8,129 nt of DNA, from NCBI GenBank assembly GCA_963611755.1, contig CAVDTK010000105.1:1-8129 (forward strand), written 5' to 3'. Numbering within the stretch: the first letter of the stretch is position 1; each line of letters opens with the position of its first letter. The notes under the pieces were generated by a model. The model searched no databases, was not told where the DNA came from, and saw only the letters and a program-made list of their open reading frames with translations. This document shows positions 1-5,319 of this stretch, piece by piece. Made by a program: the position numbers and the translations under genes. This DNA comes from Paratractidigestivibacter sp963611755. Its GTDB lineage: Bacteria; Actinomycetota; Coriobacteriia; Coriobacteriales; Atopobiaceae.

Positions 1-1
1 G

Positions 2-763
2 CTCATGGCCTCGGCCTGCGCGCAGTACAACGGCAAGATCGAGCACTTTGAGGATTACGCAAAGCTCTGCGGCACGCTGCTTTTGCCCTTGTGCCTGCTC
101 GTGGTGACCGACCTCGGCACCTCGCTCGTCATCTTGTTCTTAGGCGCCACGATCATCATCTGCAGCGGCGCCCCCATGAAGTGGGTGTTGCCCACCATCG
201 GCCTTATCGTGGGCGTGGTCGCCCTCGTGGTCATCACGTCGATGACCGATGGCCTGCCGCATATCTTGAAGGAATACCAGCTCAAGCGCCTGACGGTCTT
301 TCTCGACCCCTCTATCGACCCCACGGGCGACGGCTATAACCTGCAACAGGCCAAGATCGCCGTCGGATCCGGAGGCTTTTTTGGCAAGGGCATCGGCAAC
401 GCGACGCAGGCAGGCACCGGTTTTTTGCCCGAGGCGCACACCGACTTCGTATTCGCCCTCTTTAGCGAGGAGTTCGGATTCCTCGGCGCCATGGTGCTTC
501 TCGCCCTCTTTGCGTGGATGATCCTGGCCACGCTCCTTCTTGCCATGAAGCTCGAGTCCGTCTATGCCAAGCTCGTGCTGGTCGGCTGCTGCGCAATGTG
601 GCTTTTCCAGGTGCTTGAGAACATCGGCATGTGCATCGGCATCATGCCGATCACCGGCATCCCCCTGCCTTTCATTAGCTTCGGCTCGTCGTCTATGGTG
701 TCGCAGCTTCTGGCCGTGGGTATGGTTCAGTCTGTGTGGAGACATCGCCAGAAGGCCGCCTAA
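2..763 (+). CDS. rodA: RodA-type SEDS peptidoglycan glycosyltransferase, 5' partial
   Basis: Integral membrane SEDS-family protein that polymerises lipid II into glycan strands, normally with a class B PBP in the elongation machinery. The frame is open to the left edge, so the N-terminal transmembrane segments are missing; the ATG at 5 is probably an internal methionine. About 253 codons remain. Counting from that Met, several hydrophobic segments are visible (roughly residues 22-53, 60-80, 160-180, 190-212, 222-243). Family motifs are the TDLGTS turn (35-40), the RL-x-VFLDP stretch with a following DGYNLQQ, the GKG loop, and FLPEAHTDF. The Asp of HTDF (codon 443-445) corresponds to the residue required for polymerase activity in studied RodA proteins. 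The DP/GYN/HTDF spacing favours RodA over FtsW, but FtsW cannot be excluded without the N-terminus. The usual SYGGSS motif reads SFGSSS (codons 677-694). The gene ends in TAA at 761 and lies 35 bases upstream of the DUF697 gene. Confidence 0.82.
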   Translation, partial: LMASACAQYNGKIEHFEDYAKLCGTLLLPLCLLVVTDLGTSLVILFLGATIIICSGAPMKWVLPTIGLIVGVVALVVITSMTDGLPHILKEYQLKRLTVFLDPSIDPTGDGYNLQQAKIAVGSGGFFGKGIGNATQAGTGFLPEAHTDFVFALFSEEFGFLGAMVLLALFAWMILATLLLAMKLESVYAKLVLVGCCAMWLFQVLENIGMCIGIMPITGIPLPFISFGSSSMVSQLLAVGMVQSVWRHRQKAA

Positions 764-780
764 GGGCTTCTCGGCTTTTT
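750..780 (+). terminator. Possible weak terminator-like hairpin at the end of rodA
   Basis: AGAAGGCC (750-757) can pair with GGGCTTCT (764-771) with one mismatch and a six-base loop. CGGC and five T residues (776-780) follow. An alternative fold pairs GCCG (755-758) with CGGC (772-775), placing the T run directly after the stem. The stem overlaps the rodA stop codon. It is short and the T run is brief, and the DUF697 start lies only 18 bases beyond it, so it may be an attenuator or may have no function. Confidence 0.25.
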
Positions 781-798
781 CGTAGAAGGGTTGTGAGG

Positions 799-1782
799 AT
801 GGCTCGCAAAAAGAACGGGGCCAAGAAGGGCTCGGGTTTCTCGGTCAGCCGGATCCTGGAGGTCGCCACGGCCGGGCGTGAGAGCCTTCGCGCGGCCGAC
901 GAGGACCTGTTGATCCGTGTGCACGTCGACCCTGCGTGTCCCCGGTCCGTCGCCCTTGCGGTCAAGGAGGGCCTGGTTCCCACCAAGGGCTCGGCCCGCG
1001 TTCAGGTGCGCGCCCTTACCCTTATGCCGGGAGACGAGACCGACTGCGACCTGGTGCTCGTTTTATCCGGGGCTGACGGCGAGCCTGCGGCCAAGATGGC
1101 GCGCGCCTATGCGAAGGCCGGGGTGCCTTGCGGCATCGTGGTCGAGTCGGCCCTCGACGTGCCGAACCTTGGGCTTCCCGATGACGAGGCGTCGCTCGTG
1201 GGTTGTGTCGCCGCCTCTTCCGCGGAGTCCCTGTTGCCCAAGCTCGCCGTCTGGATGGTCTCTGCCACCGATAAGGGCGTGGCGCTCGCGGCAGCCTTCC
1301 CCTTCTGCAGAAAGGCCGAGGTAGAGGCCCTGGTTTTCCAGTGCGCGCTCGAGAACGCGGCCATCGGCGCTGTGGCGCTGGTCCCCGGCTCCGACTTCCC
1401 GCTCATGACGGCCAACCAGGCGAAGCTCGCCTTCGATATCGCCGGCGCCTATGGGGCGGGTCTCTCGCCGGAACGCGCCCTTGAGCTGGCCGGGGTTGTG
1501 GCCGCGGGCTTGGGCTACCGCACGCTGGCACGTACCTTCGCAGGGCTGGTTCCCGGTTTTGGCTGGGTGGTCAAGGCCGGTATCGCCTATGCCGGCACCG
1601 TCACCACGGCCAAGGGCGTCGAGACCTGGCTTACGCGCGACGAGAAGAAGCCCGCGCCGTCCAAGGCACCGTACCAGCCTGCGGCCGAGGCCATCGCGCG
1701 TCTTCCTAAGCGCGCGCAGGCAACGGCTCCTAAGGACTCGCCCGCGGCCGACCAGGGCTTCGACTACCTGACCCTTCAGTAG
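799..1782 (+). CDS. DUF697 (YcjF-like) domain protein without a GTPase motif
   Basis: Protein of 327 residues and unknown function. The C-terminal half (about 187-280) matches the DUF697 pattern: an A-x-IGA-x-A-x-VPGSDFPLMT start, then NQAKLAFDIAGAYG, then a helical G-rich stretch with LVPGFGWVVKAGIAYAGT. In other bacteria this domain often follows an Era-like GTPase domain. Here the N-terminal part (about 35-160) is alpha/beta-like, with a strand CDLVLVLSGAD (83-93) and GVPCGIVVES (108-117). There is no P-loop GxxxxGKS, no DxxG at the expected place and no NKxD, so GTP binding looks unlikely. The first 12 residues are very basic and the tail after about 280 is low-complexity (Lys, Pro, Ala). 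The ATG at 799 is preferred because GAAGGG (785-790) lies 8 bases upstream. A GTG at 736 in the same frame would add 21 residues but overlaps rodA by 28 bases and has no clear ribosome binding site. The hydrophobic, glycine-rich DUF697 region suggests membrane association, which is inference. Confidence 0.8.
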   Translation: MARKKNGAKKGSGFSVSRILEVATAGRESLRAADEDLLIRVHVDPACPRSVALAVKEGLVPTKGSARVQVRALTLMPGDETDCDLVLVLSGADGEPAAKMARAYAKAGVPCGIVVESALDVPNLGLPDDEASLVGCVAASSAESLLPKLAVWMVSATDKGVALAAAFPFCRKAEVEALVFQCALENAAIGAVALVPGSDFPLMTANQAKLAFDIAGAYGAGLSPERALELAGVVAAGLGYRTLARTFAGLVPGFGWVVKAGIAYAGTVTTAKGVETWLTRDEKKPAPSKAPYQPAAEAIARLPKRAQATAPKDSPAADQGFDYLTLQ

Positions 1783-1825
1783 CCTCTACCTGCCCGTTAT
1801 TCTCCCGAACAGGAGCCACACGCCC

Positions 1826-3703
1826 GTGCGCCAGCCCCGAGAAAACCTCTTCCACCTTATCGAGCCCTACCTTTCACAGGTCGAGCACCCTTCTCGCTAC
1901 CTCAACCATGAGTGGGGCGCCTGCGAGGAGCAGGACGGCCCGTTTCACCTGTGCATGTGCTATGCCGATACGTACGAGATCGGCCAGCCCAACCTTGGCA
2001 TTGCGATCCTCTACAACACGATCAACGCCCAGGAGGGCATGAGCTGCGAGCGCGCTTACCTGCCGTGGAAAGACATGTGCGAGCTCATGCGCCGCGACTC
2101 GGTGCCCATGCTTTCGCTTGAGGGCGCGGCACCCCTGGCCTCCTTCGACGCCATCGGCTTCACGCTGGCCCACGAGCTTATCTGGACCAATATCCTCGAG
2201 GTGCTGGACCTTTCCGGTATCGCCCAGACCTCTGACGCCCGCGATGACGACGACCCCATCATCTTGGCGGGCGGCCCTTCCGCCTGGAACTGCGAGCCGA
2301 TGGCCCGCGTCTTCGATGCGGTGCTTCTAGGCGACGGCGAGGAGAAGATCGTCGAGGTCTGCGCGCTTATCCGCGACCTTCGCGCGGCGGGTGCTTCTCG
2401 CCAGGAGATCCTGGCCGGCCTGGCGGGGCTGCAGGGCGTCTATGTCCCCTCGTTTTACCAGGTCGTTATTGACGAGACCTCGACCCGCTGGGGCTATGCC
2501 GTCCCCATCTCCGGGACCCCGGGGCGCCCGGTCGTCACCAAGGCCTGTATCCCCGACCTTGCAGCGACCCCTCCCGCGGCGCAGAAGATTGTGCCCTACA
2601 TGGGCATCGTCCAGGACCGCATGTCACTTGAGATCCTGCGCGGCTGTGCCCGCGGCTGCCGCTTTTGCCAGGCGGGCATGACCTATCGCCCGGTGCGCGA
2701 GCGCCCGGCCGAGCAGATCATCGAGGCAGGGGAGAGCGCCCTTCTCACCAGCGGCCACGACGAGCTGTCGCTTTCGTCGCTTTCCACGACGGACCACTCG
2801 CAGTGCGCCTTCATCCTGAACAGCCTGCACGAGCGCCTGTCCGGCAAGGGCATCCGCGTGTCCATCCCGTCTCAGCGCCTCGACTCTTTTGGCGTCGAGA
2901 TGGCTATGGCCGTGGGCGGCGGCAAGAAGAGCAGCCTCACCTTCGCGCCCGAGGCCGGCAGCCAGCGCCTGCGCGACGTCATCAACAAGAACGTCACCCA
3001 GGAAGACCTCGAGACCGCGGCGAGAAACGCCTTCGAGAACGGCTGGCGCCGCTGCAAGCTCTACTTCATGATGGGCCTTCCCACCGAGACGGACGAGGAC
3101 ATCGTGGGCATAGCCGAGGCCGCCCAGCGCGTGCTCGACATCGGCCGCGAGGTCGTGGGCCGCGGGGTGAAGTCCGGGGTCAGCGTCTCGATCTCGGTCG
3201 CCGTCTTTGTTCCCAAGTGTTACACCGCCTTCCAATGGGCGCCTCAGCTCGATCCCGATGAGGTCCGCCGCCGCCAGCAGCTGCTTCTGCATTCCTGCCA
3301 CGACCGAGCGATTCGCGTGGCCTACCACGACTCTTCGACCTCACTCGTCGAGGGAGCGATCTCAAAGATGGGCCGCGCCGGTTTTGACCTGGTGCACGAG
3401 GCCTGGATGCTGGGCTGCCGCTTCGATGCCTGGACCAGCGAGTTTAACTTCGATCTATGGCAGCAGGCCGCCGCGAACGTGGGCATCGACCTCAAGGACG
3501 TCGCCTGCGAGGCCTTCGACCTCGACGCGCATCTCCCGTGGGAACACACCTCGCCCGGCGTCTCCAAGGGCTTCCTTCAGCGAGAATGGCGCCGCGCCTT
3601 GGAAGGCGTCACGACACAGGACTGCACGCGCGCCGACTGTGTGGGCTGCGGCGTCTGCCCTGCGCTCAAGGTCTCCAACAAGCTTTGCGAGGTGCGCGCA
3701 TGA
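1826..3703 (+). CDS. TIGR03960-type radical SAM protein with B12-binding-like N-terminus
   Basis: Putative radical S-adenosylmethionine enzyme of 625 residues; its substrate is unknown. The N-terminal region (about 30-190) resembles the Rossmann-like domain of B12-binding radical SAM proteins: DTYEIGQPNLG (48-58) and GGPSAWNCEPMARVFDAVLLGDGEE (149-173). It lacks the cobalamin-ligating DxHxxG motif. The radical SAM core starts with C274-x3-C278-x2-C281, the ligands expected for the SAM-binding 4Fe-4S cluster. Further family signatures are TFAPEAGSQRLRDVINK (372-388), MMGLPTET (415-422) and FVPK...FQW (461-471). The C-terminus carries C600, C605, C608, C611 and C621, which could bind a second cluster or a metal. 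The start is GTG at 1826, with AGGAG at 1811-1815 ten bases upstream; no better start is seen. The stop codon overlaps the start of the DUF2344 gene in ATGA, so the two are probably translationally coupled. Family membership is confident; the biochemical role is not known. Confidence 0.92.
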   Translation: MRQPRENLFHLIEPYLSQVEHPSRYLNHEWGACEEQDGPFHLCMCYADTYEIGQPNLGIAILYNTINAQEGMSCERAYLPWKDMCELMRRDSVPMLSLEGAAPLASFDAIGFTLAHELIWTNILEVLDLSGIAQTSDARDDDDPIILAGGPSAWNCEPMARVFDAVLLGDGEEKIVEVCALIRDLRAAGASRQEILAGLAGLQGVYVPSFYQVVIDETSTRWGYAVPISGTPGRPVVTKACIPDLAATPPAAQKIVPYMGIVQDRMSLEILRGCARGCRFCQAGMTYRPVRERPAEQIIEAGESALLTSGHDELSLSSLSTTDHSQCAFILNSLHERLSGKGIRVSIPSQRLDSFGVEMAMAVGGGKKSSLTFAPEAGSQRLRDVINKNVTQEDLETAARNAFENGWRRCKLYFMMGLPTETDEDIVGIAEAAQRVLDIGREVVGRGVKSGVSVSISVAVFVPKCYTAFQWAPQLDPDEVRRRQQLLLHSCHDRAIRVAYHDSSTSLVEGAISKMGRAGFDLVHEAWMLGCRFDAWTSEFNFDLWQQAAANVGIDLKDVACEAFDLDAHLPWEHTSPGVSKGFLQREWRRALEGVTTQDCTRADCVGCGVCPALKVSNKLCEVRA

Positions 3704-4440
3704 CGGCCCGGCCGCAACCGTGGGGGAACGCCAAGCCCCAGGACCTGGCCATCATCAAGGAGCTGCCGCGCCTTCGCGTGCGCTATATCAAGGACGACCG
3801 CCTGGCCTATCTGGGCCACCTTGAGGTGCTTGAGACCATCAACCGCTGCATTCGCCGAGCCCAGCTCCCGTTTTCCATCGGCAACGGCTTCGCGCGCCGC
3901 ATGCGCATCCAGTTCTCGCAGGCCCTGCCCGTGGGCGCCTCGTCTACCTGCGAGTACTTTGACCTGCGCTTGAATGAGCAGCTGGATCTGGGTGAGGCCT
4001 TGGCGCGACTTGTCGCCGCCACGCCGCCCGCGCTCGCGCCGCAAGAGGCCGCCTATATCGAGGGCCGGGTTCCCGCGCTCGAGGCCTGGCTCAACCGCGC
4101 CAAGTGGGACGTGCGCCTCGTCGGCTGCGGCGTGAGCGCCCAAGAGCTCGAGGATCTTCTCGCTGCTATTCGCGAGCAGGGCTCCATCGACTACCTTCGC
4201 GGGGACAAGTCCAAGACCGTTGACGTCTCCTCGACCCTCGTGTCCTTCTCGGCGGCGCAAGATGGCTCGGACGTCCTTCTCGACCTCGACACGCGCTCAT
4301 CGAACGACGGCTCTTTGCGGCCCAAGGTTCTGCTCGATGCGGCCTTGTCAGACACCGCGGGCGCTTACCGAACGCTCAAGGTCGCGCGCGTAGGCCAGTG
4401 GCACGAGCTTGACGATGGGCATCTTGTGAATCCTCTCTAG
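3700..4440 (+). CDS. DUF2344 / TIGR03936 radical SAM-linked protein
   Basis: Protein of 246 residues, partner of the TIGR03960 radical SAM protein; in some bacteria the two are fused into one chain. The diagnostic stretch is near the N-terminus: LRVRYIKDDRLAYLGHLEVL (about 25-44), then ETINRCIRRAQLPFSIGNGF and RMRIQFSQALPVG. This matches the family pattern of a leading R-x-x-F/Y-x-K-x-x-x-L-x-x-L-x-HL, an RRA-x-LP stretch, and a GF...I-x-F-x-x-x-LPVG stretch. About 22 residues precede the domain. The C-terminal half (about 120-246) has no recognised motif. The ATG at 3700 is chosen because it overlaps the upstream stop by four bases and has GAGG (3689-3692) seven bases upstream. The same frame is open further upstream, but only as a shadow of the radical SAM gene. 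No catalytic residues are evident; a role in presenting substrate or supporting the radical SAM enzyme is only an inference from constant pairing. Confidence 0.88.
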   Translation: MTARPQPWGNAKPQDLAIIKELPRLRVRYIKDDRLAYLGHLEVLETINRCIRRAQLPFSIGNGFARRMRIQFSQALPVGASSTCEYFDLRLNEQLDLGEALARLVAATPPALAPQEAAYIEGRVPALEAWLNRAKWDVRLVGCGVSAQELEDLLAAIREQGSIDYLRGDKSKTVDVSSTLVSFSAAQDGSDVLLDLDTRSSNDGSLRPKVLLDAALSDTAGAYRTLKVARVGQWHELDDGHLVNPL

Positions 4441-4445
4441 ATGTT

Positions 4446-4463
4446 GTGCCAATTCGTGCCAAT
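4446..4463 (+). repeat. Two direct copies of GTGCCAAT, 10-bp period
   Basis: GTGCCAAT occurs at 4446-4453 and again at 4456-4463, separated by two bases. The copies therefore lie on the same helical face, as in many tandem operator half-sites. They start six bases after the DUF2344 stop and end about 96 bases upstream of the rplU -35 element. No binding protein can be named, and a chance duplication is possible. Confidence 0.4.
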
Positions 4464-4559
4464 ACCACTATTCTTTTCAAGGTTGCAAAGACACATCGGT
4501 GCATGAACGACATTTACGTTTCCCTGATGAAGTTCGCAGGTCCCCACAAGACTTGGTCA

Positions 4560-4588
4560 TTGACGCGTTTTTGCGGCGCAGGTAGAAT
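4560..4588 (+). promoter_or_regulatory. Housekeeping (sigma-70/SigA-type) promoter for rplU-rpmA
   Basis: TTGACG (4560-4565, five of six consensus bases) is followed by a 17-base spacer and TAGAAT (4583-4588, five of six). Transcription would start near 4594-4597, giving a leader of about 35 bases before the rplU start codon. This is the best promoter seen in the 189-base gap 4441-4629, which is visibly more AT-rich than the flanking genes. A 9-base palindrome GTCATTGAC (4556-4564) overlaps the -35 element. The leader is too short to hold a typical L21-binding leader structure; only four-base pairings are seen in it. Confidence 0.75.
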
Positions 4589-4629
4589 TAGTGATTGTTG
4601 CACTCACGCCAGCAATGAAGGGTTCTCAA

Positions 4630-4938
4630 ATGTACGCAATCGTAGCAACTGGTGGCAAGCAGTATAAGGTTGCCAAGGGCGACGTCATCGACGTCGAGAA
4701 GCTCAATGCGCAGCCTGGCGATAAGGTCGAGCTCGACGTTCTTCTTCTGAACGACGGCGAGAAGACCATCGTTGGCTCTGCCCCTCTTCAGGACAAGAAG
4801 GTCACCGCCGAGGTTGTGGAGCAGTTCAAGGGTGAGAAGCTCCTCGTCTTCAAGTTCAAGAAGCGCAAGCGTTATCACCGTGCGAACGGTCACCGTCAGC
4901 AGCTGACCAAGATTCAGATTGTTGAGATTCCGGCTTAG
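4630..4938 (+). CDS. rplU: Large-subunit ribosomal protein L21 (bL21)
   Basis: Full-length bL21 of 102 residues, a 50S protein that binds 23S rRNA. The N-terminus MYAIVATGGKQYKV is the family signature. The middle has VELDVLLLNDGEKTIVG, and the C-terminal block holds FKFKKRKRYHRANGHRQ followed by TKIQIVEI, the conserved basic RNA-binding end. The start is placed at 4630 because GAAGGG (4617-4622) lies seven bases upstream and the family begins with MYAIV. In-frame GTG 4591 and ATG 4615 would add 13 or 5 residues, but ATG 4615 overlaps the ribosome binding site. It is the first gene after the 4560-4588 promoter and 45 bases upstream of rpmA, with which it is presumably co-transcribed. Confidence 0.97.
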   Translation: MYAIVATGGKQYKVAKGDVIDVEKLNAQPGDKVELDVLLLNDGEKTIVGSAPLQDKKVTAEVVEQFKGEKLLVFKFKKRKRYHRANGHRQQLTKIQIVEIPA

Positions 4939-4983
4939 TTTCTTAAGCAAGTTATTTCTTCACCACCAGAAGGCAGGTAGATC

Positions 4984-5235
4984 ATGGCTCACAAGAAAGG
5001 TCTCGGCTCGTCTCGTAACGGCCGCGATTCCAACGCTCAGCGTCTTGGCACCAAGCGCTATGGCGGTCAGGCTGTAAAGGCCGGCGAGATTCTCGTTCGT
5101 CAGCGCGGTACCCACATCCACCCCGGCGAGAACGTCGGCATCGGCAAGGACGACACCCTGTTCGCTCTCGCTGCCGGCACCGTTGAGTTCACCAAGGGTG
5201 TTCGCCACATGGTGCACGTCCGCACCCAGGCTTAA
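4984..5235 (+). CDS. rpmA: Large-subunit ribosomal protein L27 (bL27)
   Basis: Complete bL27 of 83 residues, whose N-terminal tail reaches the peptidyl-transferase centre. The protein starts MAHKKGLGSSRNGRDSNAQR, then LGTKRYGGQ, and has the conserved GTHIHPG-x-NVG loop in the middle. There is no N-terminal extension of the kind removed by Prp in Firmicutes, and no prp gene lies between rplU and rpmA. A ribosome binding site is visible upstream, as AGAAGG (4968-4973) or AGG (4975-4977). Six of eight alanine codons are GCT, unlike the GCC/GCG-rich neighbours, as expected for a highly expressed gene. The gene is followed 23 bases later by a strong terminator. Confidence 0.98.
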   Translation: MAHKKGLGSSRNGRDSNAQRLGTKRYGGQAVKAGEILVRQRGTHIHPGENVGIGKDDTLFALAAGTVEFTKGVRHMVHVRTQA

Positions 5236-5258
5236 AGCCACACAATCAGGCTTGATGG

Positions 5259-5290
5259 GGGACCTCGTTTTACGGGGTCCCTTTTTGTTT
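5259..5290 (+). terminator. Intrinsic terminator after rpmA
   Basis: A ten-base-pair stem (5259-5268 with 5272-5281, one G-U pair) encloses a TTT loop (5269-5271). It is followed by TTTTT at 5282-5286 and then GTTT. It sits between the rpmA stop and the obgE ribosome binding site, and should end most transcripts from the rplU promoter. No convincing promoter is seen between it and obgE. Confidence 0.88.
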
Positions 5291-5319
5291 ATTCTCACAG
5301 CACCTTAAAGGAGCGTCGC

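Noticed and set aside
2624..3328. 234-codon minus-strand open frame inside the radical SAM gene
   Set aside because: Antisense shadow of a conserved coding region, with low-complexity Ala/Gly/Arg composition.
4441..4465. Minus-strand sigma-54 style TGGCAC element made by the GTGCCA repeat
   Set aside because: No TTGC box at the required spacing, and no gene runs in that direction.
4589..4629. Possible L21 autoregulatory leader structure
   Set aside because: Only four-base pairings (GTGA 4591-4594 with TCAC 4604-4607; TTGC with GCAA) are found in a leader of about 35 bases. This is too weak to call.
4446..4667. 73-codon + strand frame spanning the gap before rplU
   Set aside because: It runs through the rplU promoter and into rplU in another frame, has no ribosome binding site and no family resemblance.
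5290..5295. TATTCT as a -10 element for obgE
   Set aside because: Only four of six consensus bases match, and the region 17 bases upstream (the terminator stem) offers no -35 element.
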